Assembly: GCA_006384855.1 (NCBI GenBank)
Contig: VCJN01000911.1
Location: forward strand, 1 to 64,000
DNA from: Tetraselmis striata
Taxonomy: Eukaryota; Chlorophyta; Chlorodendrophyceae; Chlorodendrales; Chlorodendraceae
DNA length: 64,000 nt
Reading direction: 5' to 3'
The notes beneath the pieces are model-generated. The model saw nothing but the letters and a program-made list of their open reading frames with translations, did no database searches and was not told the origin of the DNA. A program made the translations under genes and the position numbers. The number at the start of each line of letters is the position of its first letter. The stretch's first letter is position 1. Below, one piece after another: positions 1 to 11,331 of this stretch.

Positions 1-1434
1 GTGTGGTACCCTCAATAGACCGTATGGCGCGTCGCGTCGAACATACAGCAGCGCGTCGTCGTCACGGTTCAGGAGCGGCCCGCGATTTGGGGGGCCCGGG
101 GGGCGGCGGGGGGGGGGGGGGGGGGGATAATTCGTCAACGATGTACATTACTAACAGTGTCGGTGACCGGCTGATCGCAGTTGCAGCTTGCTAGACACGA
201 CCGAATAGACTACAAAGGCGCACCGATGGTTGAAACGAATAATGTCGGTGGCAACAACGAATGAACACAGTCGTTTTGGCCTGCTCGTGCCATCATCATA
301 GATAAATCATGACTGGCACTCCTATATAGTACCATAATCTGACATGGATATTATGATATGTCGTCTACTATAAGTTACAAATTCATGACGCCTACTCGGA
401 CTAGGATTCTCCTAATACTATTATGATACGTCACCGTGGAACATTAGAATAGTTTCAACCCGCTGTGGCGTGCGCATATTCTCGCCATCTACTTCTACGG
501 TATATATGGGTGATGCCGTTTACCGGACGGAACAAAGACTGCGAGTGTCTTAGAGAGGTCCTCCCGCCTTGACAGCATGTTGGGTAGGTGCCCTGTGAGG
601 TCCAGGAGCGTAGACATGAGAGCGCGTGCGGTGGTGCTCGTTTGCTTGCCAGTCAGCTCACTCGCGATGGTGTTGCTGCAGCTCTCGGAACTGTAGTCCC
701 GATTACTACCACCTGTGCTTCTCAGCTGCCGAGCATTAGTGACGTACTGAAGGCGGCTTTGCTCAGAAAAGTTCGCTCCTACCACCCATGTAGACCCCTT
801 AGCTGGCGGAGGGCACGGGAGGCACTCCGGCGTCGAGGCGTAGTCATCGTCAAAGAGCACCTGCGGGACGATGTCGGGCTTGTCTGCGCTGTCACATATT
901 GTAGAGCACCCCGTCGTCGCGCTGAAAGTTACATCTGGAAGGTTGAAGTACAAGAGGAGTATGCACAGGCAGAGGCCCGGGGGGGCACGAAAACCAGGCC
1001 CGCTCGCGAGTGTTCCGGCAAAAAGTTTTGGCATCCTGTAGATCTATATTGTGAAACGCTGATCGTGCAACCGCTGACTGTGGTCGATCCGTATCGTGCG
1101 TGCGACTGCTGGTGGTCGATCCGTATGAGATAACGATAGTCGTTACGGTGGCAGTGAGTGTGCTGGTGGAAGGCCTAAGGTGCACTGGAGACTGCAGACT
1201 GGTTGCGAAAGATTTGGACAGCAACGCACTGTGGAGGCCCAGCGGTTTCAGAGGCGTGTATAAGAGTTGTTGATTCGCTGATGATTATTGAGGAGGACGA
1301 GCCAGAGTTCCCCGGGCAGCAGCAGCTGCTTCCGAGATTTATATATATAATATTAAAGATGATGCAAGCCAGCAGGGGCCGCCGCGCGCCACATTATCAG
1401 CGATAGTCGTATGCGAGTACCCGTACAGTTGGTA
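1..1434. other. Sparse region, no confident gene
   Basis: This stretch holds a G-rich run near 86-126 and AT-rich spacer around 300-480. The only ORF with protein-like composition is on the minus strand at 495-1034, listed separately. I see no tandem repeat or recognisable transposase. Confidence 0.5.
495..1034 (-). CDS. Hypothetical secreted or membrane-anchored protein
   Basis: This is a 179-aa intronless ORF that I do not recognise. It starts at an ATG. Residues about 20-37 are hydrophobic (GLCLCILLLYFNLPDVTF) and could be a signal peptide or signal anchor. A region with several cysteines (GCSTIC, ECLPCPP) follows, then a Ser/Thr-rich tail. A similarly long plus-strand ORF overlaps it (588-1133), so coding status is uncertain. 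The minus reading looks better because its hydrophobic N terminus and mixed composition resemble a real protein more than the Arg/Cys-rich plus reading. No promoter or splice signals were used. Confidence 0.25.
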   Translation of the reverse strand: MPKLFAGTLASGPGFRAPPGLCLCILLLYFNLPDVTFSATTGCSTICDSADKPDIVPQVLFDDDYASTPECLPCPPPAKGSTWVVGANFSEQSRLQYVTNARQLRSTGGSNRDYSSESCSNTIASELTGKQTSTTARALMSTLLDLTGHLPNMLSRREDLSKTLAVFVPSGKRHHPYIP

Positions 1435-2508
1435 CACTACGCTTCAAAATAAATGGCAAACCCTACTTTGGGTAGGGTCTGTGCTCACGCGCAATCGAAG
1501 CGCGTGACGCCAATCCTAATATAGGGGGATGTTGGGTAGGAGTGCTAGCTACAACCCCCATATCTTAGATTGAATTGATTTGGCCGTGTACATTGCGGTG
1601 TATGTAGATGTAAAAACGAGGCACGAATTTCGCACATCTCGGGTTTATATTAGCACAAATATTCAGAAATACAGTTCTACGCGCAGCACATGAGGAGTCT
1701 TTGGCATGGCTCTATATCAATAGACTGCCCATAGATGTGCTCGCATGGTACCGCGAGTGATCCCGCATCGCGCCTTCCAACTAGGGTTGGGCTGCAGTCC
1801 ACTTTCCAGTACTGCAGGCTGCATGCAGGCTGCAATACTGCATGCTGCAGGCATGCCGTAGTGCATGTTGCAGTGCAGACTGCAGTGCAGACTGCAGTAG
1901 CACTGAAACTGTTGATTATAGGGAAGGGCGGGACAGAGAAGGGCACATGTGTGGGGCACTTTGGGTAACTGCACTGCAGCCCCTTTTCGGGAAGTACTGC
2001 AGGCTGCAGTGCAGTAGCTTAACTGCAGGCTGCAGTTTCTGCAGTCTGCATTGCAGTAGATACTGCAGCCCAACCCTGTTTCCAACCGCTCATAATGCCC
2101 ATGTACATCAGTGTTACACAAGTGCTACACCTATCACGAGGCACGTACTCGTGTAGGCGGCGAATTGATTTGTAATGAGCATGCGCACCTTTTGGCAACC
2201 GCTTCATGTGGTTGCGCGCTACTAGCTCTACACGGTGGGGCAAGCACGTATCCAACTCTTACGCAGGCGCGCGCCGTAAGCGGATCTAAAAAACCCCGAA
2301 TTCGGCATAGATCGGTTATCTTTCCGTCAGAATTCGACGATTTGAACAATAGTTTTCGTACCCCGAACTAATTCTAAACCCGGGCAGGTCACCCCGCGCC
2401 CCCTGCTCGGAGGGTTTTCGTAATGCGTTGATACTCGAAAAGTCCTCACCAACTAGTGCAACTACCCATGGAGGACAACTCGCTTACCATTAATTTTGAA
2501 GCGTAGTG
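1435..2508. mobile_element. Non-autonomous TIR element, copy 1
   Basis: The element is bounded by a perfect 16-bp inverted repeat: CACTACGCTTCAAAAT at 1435-1450 and its complement at 2493-2508. It is homologous over most of its length to 24283-24826. It differs by a nested 297-bp MITE at 1782-2078 and by about 190 extra bases near 2305-2490. It encodes no transposase. No clear target duplication is visible: TA precedes the left end but does not follow the right end. It abuts the mariner array directly. Confidence 0.75.
1782..2078. mobile_element. hAT-type MITE nested in the TIR element
   Basis: This 297-bp insertion is missing from the sister element at 24283-24826, which reads straight through GCGCCTTCCAACCGCTC. 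The ends are TAGGGTTGGGCTGCAGT on the left and, as reverse complement, CAGGGTTGGGCTGCAGTA on the right. It is flanked by 8-bp direct repeats CTTCCAAC (1774-1781) and TTTCCAAC (2079-2086), 7 of 8 identical. An 8-bp duplication and YAGGG ends are typical of hAT elements. The interior is packed with CTGCAG and TGCAG motifs and carries no gene. Confidence 0.85.
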
Positions 2509-2872
2509 AGCAACCCAAATACGATGTATGGCATCGGTTAATGTTCAGTACTTTAGACGATGGTCGCATGTGCATCATGCATCGTCACGTGTGCGCGAGC
2601 CACGCGCCCCCTTAGCTTTGTTCCCTAGCCTATGCATGGCGTGCATCGTTTGAAGATTTGTTTGGGCGGCCGGCATGTGTTCGTGGACACAAACCGCAGT
2701 TAGCATCGTGTTGGATTTGCCGCCTATTTCCTATAAAGCCAGCTATGTCCTTCTAGGTATACCACTACAAGCCTTCGGGCGACCGCCCCAGCAAAGTATC
2801 CTTATCTCACGCTGCGCTACGCGCCGCTAAGCGTTAGCGCCGTATCTGTCTATTGAATACACATATAGTAAG

Positions 2873-3927
2873 ATGGCGCGGAGGCCGCCGAGCAGCAAAG
2901 CTGATCGGGAAGCGGTGCCGGTACAATTGCAAGCATGCAATGGAGACGTGGCAGCGGTGGCTAGGCAATTGCATCGTGATGTGCGCTTCGTGAAACGTTG
3001 GGCGGAATGGCATGCAGCCGGAGAAGGCCCGGATAACAAGCAAGGGCAAGGGCGCAAGCGATTGCTAGGTGGCGCGGCGGTGACCGCCCCGAAGAGCATC
3101 GCATCTGGTCGCACCAAAGTTGGATCGAAGATAATCGCTAGGCGTTTGTACAACTGCGGCAAGACACAGAAAGAAGTATCTAAGAGCACCGTTCAGCGTG
3201 CTTTAAGGATTGGGAGAGCCCCTATCGTGTGGATGAGCCTTATACAGCGTCAGCACCTAACAATCCGCAATATGGCTTCTAGGTTGCAGTGGTGCCATCG
3301 ACACCTACATGTGGATTGGAAGCGTGTTATGGTTACCGATTCCCATTACACAGTGTTGCACAAGTTCACGGGCAGGAAGCGATATCAAAATCCGCGCCAC
3401 CGCGTCACTGTGGACACGGGACACAATGGCCCAACAGTGCACCTATATCTTGGTGCCAATGTCCGTGGCATAAGCAAGGCACACCTTGTCAGCGGTACGA
3501 CAGGGCTGCGGACAGGGTGGAAAGGTGTTCGGAGTCAAGAATACCAGCAAGTCATTGAGAAAACATTTGTCCCTGGAGGTCGACGCATGTTTGGTGGGCA
3601 GCCCTTCACAATTCATCAAGATGGGGCCTCAGCTCACACTGCGAGGGGTACCTAAAGTGGCAGACATATCAACCCGAAGTGTCGATGCTTCAAGCTCCGT
3701 CTAGATCTCCGGATCTGAACTGGATAGAGAACATATGGAACGAGCGTGACGATAAACTCATGGGCAAGAGGTACAAGACGATGGCGAGCTTCAAGTCTGC
3801 AATCCAACGGGCGCTAGCTGAAATTCCGCCCGATTATTTTAAGAAGCAAGTTGAGTCAATGCCTAGACGCTTGCGCAAGGTGATCGAGCTGCATGGCGGT
3901 CACATAGGGCGCAACATATATACATGA
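2873..3927 (+). pseudogene. Tc1/mariner transposase, unit 1 (frameshifted)
   Basis: This is a cut-and-paste transposase of the IS630-Tc1-mariner superfamily. The first frame (2873-3655, 260 aa) has an N-terminal helix-turn-helix-like region, then VMVTDSHYTV around the first catalytic Asp and HQDGASAHTA around the second. The frame stops at a TAA at 3653. The third motif, SPDLNWIENIW with the catalytic Glu, lies in another frame from 3679. About 34-35 residues separate the second Asp from the Glu if the frames are joined, matching the DD34E class. Units 2 and 3 carry the same break, so it predates the amplification. This unit has the longest open 5' part of the four. Confidence 0.9.
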
Positions 3928-4568
3928 TAAATAGTGACCATCGTTAGCAAAAGCGCAGCTTGAAACTATCGTGCAAAGTACTGCCATCCCAAATCATGTT
4001 ACATTTTCGCCTTGCTTTGAGCAACCCAAATACGAAGTCTTACTGCTCCCAACGATCGCAGTGCCACGCGCAATGCGTCCATGCTAGCTACACATGTTTG
4101 TACAATATCACGCCCTAGTTTTGTTTCCCTTGCAAGATATGTGCGCATATTGGTTTTGGAACTTGGTTTCGGAGATCGGCAATAAACGCTTTAATTTAAA
4201 ATAAACGTGATTTTATATAATGTATGGCATCGGTTAATGTTCAGTACTTTAGACGATGGTCGCATGTGCATCATGCATCGTCACGTGTGCGCGTGCCACG
4301 CGCCCCCTTAGCTTTGTTCCCTAGCCTATGCATGGCGTGCATCGTTTGAAGATTTGTTTGGGCGGCCGGCATGTGTTCGTGGACACAAACCGCAGTTAGC
4401 ATTGTGTTGGATTTGCCGCCTATTTCCTATAAAGCCAGCTATGTCCTTCTAGGTATACCACTACAAGCCTTCGGGCGACCGCCCCAGCAAAGTATCCTTA
4501 TCTCACGCTGCGCTACGCGCCGCTAAGCGTCAGCGCCGTATCTGTCTATTGAATACACATATAGTAAG

Positions 4569-5631
4569 ATGGCGCGGAGGCCGCCGAGCAGCAAAGCTGA
4601 TCGGGAACGAAGCGGTGCCGGTACAATTGCAAGCATGCAATGGAGACGTGGCAGCGGTGGCTAGGCAATTGCATCGTGATGTGCGCTTCGTGAAACGTTG
4701 GGCGGAACGGCATGCAGCCGGAGAAGGCCCGGATAACAAGCAAGGGCAAGGGCGCAAGCGATTGCTAGGTGGCGCGGCGGTGACCGCCCCGAAGAGCATC
4801 GCATTTGGTCGCACCAAAGTTGGATCGAAGATAGTCGCTAGGCGTTTGTACAACTGCGGCAAGACACAGAAAGAAGTATCTAAGAGCACCGTTCAGCGTG
4901 CTTTAAGGATTGGGAGAGCCCCTATCGTGTGGATGAGCCTTATACGGCGTCAGCACCTAACAATCCGCAATATGGCTTCCAGGTTGCAGTGGTGCCATCG
5001 ACACCTACATGTGGATTGGAAGCGTGTTATGGTTACTTACCGATTCCCATTACACAGTGTTGCACAAATTCACGGGCAGGAAGCGATATCAAAATCCGCG
5101 CCACCGCGTCACTGTGGACACGGAACACAATGGCCCAACAGTGCACCTATATCTTGGTGCCAATGTCCGTGGCATAAGCAAGGCACACCTTGTCAGCGGT
5201 ACAACAGGACCGCGGACAGGGTGGAAAGGTGTTCGGAGTCAAGAATACCAGGAAGTCATTGAGAAAACATTTGTCCCTGGAGGTCGACGCATGTTGGGTG
5301 GGCAGCCCTTCACAATTTATCAAGATGGGGCCTCAGCTCACACTGCGAGGGGTACCTAAAGTGGCAGACATATCAACCCGAAGTGTCGATGCTTCAAGCT
5401 CCGTCTAGATCTCCGGATCTGAACTGGATAGAGAACATATGGAACGAGCGTGACGATAAACTCATGGGCAAGAGGTACAAGACGATGGCGAGCCTCAAGT
5501 CTGCAATCCAACGGGCGCTAGCTGAAATTCCGCCCGATTATTTTAAGAAGCAAGTTGAGTCAATGCCTAGACGCTCGCGCAAGGTGATCGAGCTGCATGG
5601 CGGTCACATAGGGCGCAACATATATACATGA
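4569..5631 (+). pseudogene. Tc1/mariner transposase, unit 2 (broken)
   Basis: This copy is nearly identical to unit 1 but has more damage. A 4-nt insertion after the first 12 codons (GGGAACGAAGCGG versus GGGAAGCGG) shifts the N terminus. A TTAC insertion at about 5035-5039 destroys the frame at the first catalytic Asp. The shared break before the third motif is also present. The C-terminal piece with SPDLNWIEN (5383-5631) is open. It cannot make a functional transposase. Confidence 0.88.
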
Positions 5632-6272
5632 TAAATAGTGGCCATCGTTAGCAAAAGCGCAGCTTGAAACTATCGTGCAAAGTACTCCCATCCCAAATCA
5701 TGTTACATTTTCGCCTTGCTTTGAGCAACCCAAATACGAAGTCTTACTGCTCCCAACGATCGCAATGCCACGCGCAATGCGTCCATGCTAGCTACACATG
5801 ATTGTACAATATCACGCCCTAGTTTTGTTTCCCTGCAGCATTGCGCATATTGGTTTTGGAACTTGGTTTCGGAGATCGGCAATAAACGCTTTAATTTCAA
5901 ATAAACGTGATTTTATATAATGTATGGCATCGGTTAATGTTCAGTACTTTACACGATGGTCGCATGTGCATCATGCATCGTCACGTGTGCGCGTGCCACG
6001 CGCCCCCTTAGCTTTGTTCCCTAGCCTATGCATGGCGTGCATCGTTTGAAGATTTGTTTGGGCGGCCGGCATGTGTTCGTGGACACAAACTTACCGCAGT
6101 TAGCATTGTGTTGGATTTGCCGCCTATTTCCTATAAAGCCAGCTATGTCCTTCTAGGTATACCACTACAAGCCTTCGGGCGACCGCCCCAGCAAAGTATC
6201 CTTATCTCACGCTGCGCTACGCGCCGCTAAGCGTCAGCGCCGTATCTGTCTATTGAATACACATATAGTAAG

Positions 6273-7336
6273 ATGGCGCGGAGGCCGCCGAGCAGCAAAG
6301 CTGATCGGGAAACGAAGCGGTGCCGGTACAATTGCAAGCATGCAATGGAGACGTGGCAGCGGTGGCTAGGCGATTGCATCGTGATGTGCGCTTCGTGAAA
6401 CGTTGGGCGGAATGGCATGCAGCCGGAGAAGGCCCGGATAACAAGCAAGGGCAAGGGCGCAAGCGATTGCTAGGTGGCGCGGCGGTGACCGCCCCGAAGA
6501 GCATCGCATTTGGTCGCACCAAAGTTGGATCGAAGATAGTCGCTAGGCGTTTGTACAACTGCGGCAAGACACAGAAAGAAGTATCTAAGAGCACCGTTCA
6601 GCGTGCTTTAAGGATTGGGAGAGCCCCTATCGTGTGGATGAGCCTTATACGGCGTCAGCACCTAACAATCCGCAATATGGCTTCCAGGTTGCAGTGGTGC
6701 CATCGACACCTACATGTGGATTGGAAGCGTGTTATGGTTACTTACCGATTCCCATTACACAGTGTTGCACAAATTCACGGGCAGGAAGCGATATCAAAAT
6801 CCGCGCCACCGCGTCACTGTGGACACGGAACACAATGGCCCAACAGTGCACCTATATCTTGGTGCCAATGTCCGTGGCATAAGCAAGGCACACCTTGTCA
6901 GCGGTACAACAGGACCGCGGACAGGGTGGAAAGGTGTTCGGAGTCAAGAATACCAGGAAGTCATTGAGAAAACATTTGTCCCTGGAGGTCGACGCATGTT
7001 GGGTGGGCAGCCCTTCACAATTTATCAAGATGGGGCCTCAGCTCACACTGCGAGGGGTACCTAAAGTGGCAGACATATCAACCCGAAGTGTCGATGCTTC
7101 AAGCTCCGTCTAGATCTCCGGATCTGAACTGGATAGAGAACATATGGAACGAGCGTGACGATAAACTCATGGGCAAGAGGTACAAGACGATGGCGAGCCT
7201 CAAGTCTGCAATCCAACGGGCGCTAGCTGAAATTCCGCCCGATTATTTTAAGAAGCAAGTTGAGTCAATGCCTAGACGCTCGCGCAAGGTGATCGAGCTG
7301 CATGGCGGTCACATAGGGCGCAACATATATACATGA
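6273..7336 (+). pseudogene. Tc1/mariner transposase, unit 3 (broken)
   Basis: Like unit 2, it carries the TTAC insertion in the first catalytic motif and the shared break before SPDLNWIEN. It has a 5-nt rather than 4-nt insertion near codon 13. It also has a TTAC insertion in the untranslated leader near 6090, which units 1 and 2 lack. Confidence 0.88.
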
Positions 7337-7968
7337 TAAATAGTGGCCATCGTTAGCAAAAGCGCAGCTTGAAACTATCGTGCAAAGTACTCCCATCCCA
7401 AATCATGTTACATTTTCGCCTTGCTTTGAGCAACCCAAATACGAAGTCTTACTGCTCCCAACGATCGCAATGCCACGCGCAATGCGTCCATGCTAGCTAC
7501 ACATGATTGTACAATATCACGCCCTAGTTTTGTTTCCCGCGCATATTGGTTTTGGAACTTGGTTTCGGAGATCGGCAATAAACGCTTTAATTTCAAATAA
7601 ACGTGATTTTATATAATGTATGGCATCGGTTAATGGTCAGTACTTTACACGATGGTCGCATGTGCATCATGCATCGTCACGTGTGCGCGTGCCACGCGCC
7701 CCCTTAGCTTTGTTCCCTAGCCTATGCATGGCGTGCATCGTTTGAAGATTTGTTTGGGCGGCCGGCATGTGTTCGTGGACACAAACTTACCGCAGTTAGC
7801 ATTGTGTTGGATTTGCCGCCTATTTCCTATAAAGCCAGCTATGTCCTTCTAGGTATACCACTACAAGCCTTCGGGCGACCGCCCCAGCAAAGTATCCTTA
7901 TCTCACGCTGCGCTACGCGCCGCTAAGCGTCAGCGCCGTATCTGTCTATTGAATACACATATAGTAAG

Positions 7969-8544
7969 ATGGCGCGGAGGCCGCCGAGCAGCAAAGCTGA
8001 TCGGGAAACGAAGCGGTGCCGGTACAATTGCAAGCATGCAATGGAGACGTGGCAGCGGTGGCTAGGCGATTGCATCGTGATGTGCGCTTCGTGAAACGTT
8101 GGGCGGAATGGCATGCAGCCGGAGAAGGCCCGGATAACAAGCAAGGGCAAGGGCGCAAGCGATTGCTAGGTGGCGCGGCGGTGACCGCCCCGAAGAGCAT
8201 CGCATTTGGTCGCACCAAAGTTGGATCGAAGATAGTCGCTAGGCGTTTGTACAACTGCGGCAAGACACAGAAAGAAGTATCTAAGAGCACCGTTCAGCGT
8301 GCTTTAAGGATTGGGAGAGCCCCTATCGTGTGGATGAGCCTTATACGGCGTCAGCACCTAACAATCCGCAATATGGCTTCCAGGTTGCAGTGGTGCCATC
8401 GACACCTACATGTGGATTGGAAGCGTGTTATGGTTACCGATTCCCATTACACAGTGTTGCACAAATTCACGGGCAGGAAGCGATATCAAAATCCGCGCCA
8501 CCGCGTCACTCTGCACACGGGACACAATGGCCCAACAGTGCACC
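7969..8544 (+). pseudogene. Tc1/mariner transposase, unit 4 (3' truncated)
   Basis: This copy shares the 5-nt codon-13 insertion and the leader TTAC insertion with unit 3. It lacks the TTAC insertion at the first catalytic Asp, as unit 1 does. The homology ends at 8544, just before the inverted repeat starting CACTGTGAG. The missing 3' half does not reappear after 15881, so this is not a simple insertion into the unit. Confidence 0.88.
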
Positions 8545-8566
8545 CACTGTGAGATTCAGATGTGAC
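8545..8566 (+). repeat. Left terminal inverted repeat
   Basis: This 22-bp sequence beginning CACTGTGAG is repeated as a perfect complement at 15860-15881. Confidence 0.8.
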
Positions 8567-9147
8567 GTAAATGTGCCCTACTGGTGACGAACGACGACAT
8601 ACGGGGACGATACGGGATGGACGAGGGACGTGGATTTCATACCCAGTAGCGACGACTATCGCGCGCGACCTGTAAAGTACTATATGAATTTCTCGTTTCC
8701 ATAATTTCATCAAATTGATATGCGCACGCGGGCTCGCGTGTCGCCCGCCGACGCGGAGCACCCGGGCTAAGTACAGGCGGATGTACGCACTCATTGCACA
8801 TCGCCGCACATCGCTGACCGCACATCGCTGACCGCTGACCCCGCGGTGTGCGGCGATGTGCGGCACGACGGGCGGAGGTGTGGGCGGATGTAGGTGGTAC
8901 GGTAGGTGGTAGGCGGTAGGTGGTGTTCGTAGGTGCGCGTTTTAATGCAGCCGCCCTAACTGCTGATGATTGTGTAACGCCCCAGCACGCGCATGAAGTA
9001 CGGGGTAGCCTGGCGGTCACCGCCGCTCACCGTTGAATCAAGCGCGGACAGCCGCGCACTCGCATTTGTGCTCCCTGCCGGTGGTGGGCTACATCCACCC
9101 CAACTCTCAACCCCCCCCCCCCCCCCCGCGCGCGCGCGGCAGCAGGC

Positions 9148-10577
9148 ATGCCGGGAGAGGGATGGATGTCGAGTGTGTCGAAGAATGGCGTGTACACATG
9201 CAAGCACTGCCACGGCATCGTGAAGGGCAGTAGTGAAAGGACGGCGCGAGAGCGGCACTTCCTAGAATTCCCGAACTGTAGCCACTCGTTGAAGCGTGCG
9301 GCGAAGTTGCAACGCAAGGCGCCTTATTACAAGCAGCAGCAGCAGGGCGGCAGCAGTAGCAGCAGCAGCGGCAGGGGCGGCAGCAGGAGTAGCTGCAGCC
9401 GTCGGAAACGGCCCGCCGGCGCTGGTCTCGGAGGACGATGTGATGGGTGTGGGGGAGGACCCCGTTGGCGAAGACGGTATGGATATCGACGCGCCTGCGT
9501 GGCCGCCGGCGGACGTGGAAGCTGCCGATGAGGGCGTGATACGGAAAGGCGATCCCGGTGACTTCTACATGAAGGTCATCGCCAAGAAGTTCCGGGGAGT
9601 ATGGCACTACGGCGTGATAACCGGCGTCGTTACCGAGTGGGTGTTGGAGGACTACGGCGGGGCGACCCAGTGGCGCGCTGTTTTCGAGGACGGTGACATT
9701 GTGGATCTTCTGCGTTCAGAGGTGAGTGGGCCCGGCCTGCGTGCGGGTGGCACCACTCAACTGCGGTTGTATGGAATCACACGCACCCGCCCGGTCGGCG
9801 TGGCAGGTTCTGGAGGCTATGGCGGCTGCCCAGGAGCACCCCCTGTGGATGCGGACGGGGATGCTCGCTTGGTAACCGTCCATGAAGGCGATGACTTGTC
9901 CAGTGAATCACGCACCTTGCCCGGCGTGCGTTCAACACAACCCGGCTGGCGGAGGCCAAGCACAACACTGGCTGCCATGGCGTGTGCCATGTGCATGTGG
10001 TCCTGGGCTATGTCAGCATGGTCAACCTCTTCCCCCTCGCGCCGTTCCACCTGTTTTTTTTTGGCTTGGGAAGGGACTTCTGGAGGAAATTTGTCACCGT
10101 GCAGGGCCACATTGGATTCCGAGTTATGAAGCAGGAAGACCGGCGCCATGCTTTAGTCCCGATACCCAGCAACTTTGGACGCGGGTTGCGCCCTTCGTTT
10201 GCGGTGTCCAAGAAGTCGAAAGGTAACCCCCCCCCCCCCCCCCCCCGGGCGTGGGCGTGGGCGTGGGCATGACGGCATTCCCCTCCATGACTGCAGGGTC
10301 AGGCAAGGTGACGGTGCAGTCCGGCTTGGTCATGGAGGACTGCTTGCACCACATGGAAACATTTTCCATTCTTAACGCTGGTCCGCTGTTCGAGGAGGCC
10401 CGGGTGAAGGCGATCATGACCGAGAAGGAGCTTCGCGTCCCCAGGCGGTGCTTGGGCACATGTACAAGCGCATGCAAGGAGCTGCGTGGTTCGTCACGCG
10501 GTGGGGGTTGCAGAATGTGGTGACGGAGGAGGACGGCCCCGAGCGCAAGGCGCAGGTGGACGCGCTCACTAGGGAGG
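9148..10577 (+). CDS. Transposon-borne zinc-finger/Tudor-like protein, several exons
   Basis: I do not recognise this as a named protein. From the ATG, the first segment has a BED-like CxxC...H...C pattern (VYTCKHCHGIV, then RHFLEFPNC). A CAG-rich run follows (about 9330-9370), where the reading frame changes by slippage or splicing. Next comes an acidic linker and a Tudor-like domain (KKFRGVWHYGVITGV ... WRAVFEDGDIVDLL), similar to PTM/DIR17-type Tudor modules. A GTGAGT donor lies at 9722. Further protein-like exons are about 9809-9870 (VLEAMAAAQEHPLWMRTG), about 9963-10211 (ending at a GTAAC donor followed by poly-C), about 10300-10440 and about 10443-10577. It may read on into the 30-bp repeats. 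Exon borders after 9721 are tentative, and frame changes at the CAG run and near 10440 may mean decay. Confidence 0.5.
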
Positions 10578-10593
10578 GGAGGACTCGATACCC

Positions 10594-10760
10594 AGCGCGG
10601 CGCCAAGGCGCGGCGGCCGGGGCAGCGCGGCGCCAAGGCGCGGCGGCCGGGGCAGCGCGGCGCCAAGGCGTTGCGGCCGGGGCAGCGCGGCGCCAAGGCG
10701 CGGCGGCCGCGGCAGCGCGGCGCCAAGGCGCGGCGGCCGGGGCAGCGCGGCGCCAAGGCG
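10594..10760 (+). repeat. 30-bp GC-rich minisatellite, array 1
   Basis: There are about 5.5 copies of a 30-bp unit containing GCGGCCGGGGCAGCG followed by CGGCGCCAAGGCGCG. Because 30 is a multiple of three, the array stays open and would add an Ala/Arg/Gln/Gly decapeptide repeat to the upstream ORF. It is clearly related to the arrays at 51589-52090 and 58701-59655. Confidence 0.9.
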
Positions 10761-10773
10761 AGTGGGATGGGCG

Positions 10774-11290
10774 GGGCAGCGGTTGCTACCGAGTGAGGCG
10801 TAGCATCGTTTGCAGTAGCAACGCAGCCTTTCCGGTTGCATAGTGTGACGCCGCCTGGATGTAACCCAGCAGTACGCGCAAAGTGCAAGTGCAAGCTGCT
10901 GATGGCGGGGATCCCGCGGGGGGGGGGGGGGGGGGGGGGAGGGGGGCAGCGGCTATGGGATAGGCGCGGCAGCGGTTGCTACCGAGTGAGGCGTCGCATC
11001 GTTTGCAGTAGCAACGCATCCTTTCCGGTTGCATAGTGTGACGCCGCCTGGATGTAACCCAGCAGTACGCGCAAAGTGCAAGTGCAAGCTGCTGCTGGCG
11101 GGGATCCACGCGAGGTCGCAGGACGGTGTGCGAGGGGGGGGGGGGGGGGGGCAGCGGCTGTGGGATAGGCAGGGCAGCGGTTGCTACCGAGTGAGGCGTA
11201 GCATCGTTTGCGGTAGCAACGCAGCCTTTCCGGTTGCATAGTGTGACACCGCCTGGATGTAACCCAGCAGTACGCGCAAAGTGCAAGTGT
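10774..11290 (+). repeat. Three tandem ~195-bp repeats separated by poly-G
   Basis: Each copy begins near GGGCAGCGGTTGCTACCG (10774, about 10967, 11172) and runs through GCATAGTGTGACGCCG to a TACGCGCAAAGTGCAAGTG end. Spacers between copies carry pure G runs (about 10918-10940 and 11135-11151), whose lengths explain the varying period. No gene function is visible. Confidence 0.85.
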
Positions 11291-11331
11291 TACACGTCCG
11301 TGTGCCCCACCCAATGACATTGCGCCCGACC

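Larger units (their letters stand above)
2525..8544 (+). repeat. Head-to-tail tandem array of Tc1/mariner units
   Basis: There are three full units and one truncated unit of about 1.7 kb in direct orientation, starting near 2525, 4221, 5921 and 7617 (spacings 1696, 1700, 1696). Each begins with TGTATGGCATCGGTTAATG, followed by a leader, a transposase reading frame and an AT-rich tail ending ATAAACGTGATTTTATATAA. Junctions between units are seamless, with no TA duplication between them. This looks like concatemerisation or unequal exchange rather than four insertions. The last unit stops at 8544, where the next inverted repeat begins. Confidence 0.9.

Noticed and set aside
9107..9607. 166-codon minus-strand ORF with Cys/Arg runs
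   Set aside because: It is antisense to the zinc-finger/Tudor gene and made of the complement of CAG repeats and poly-C.
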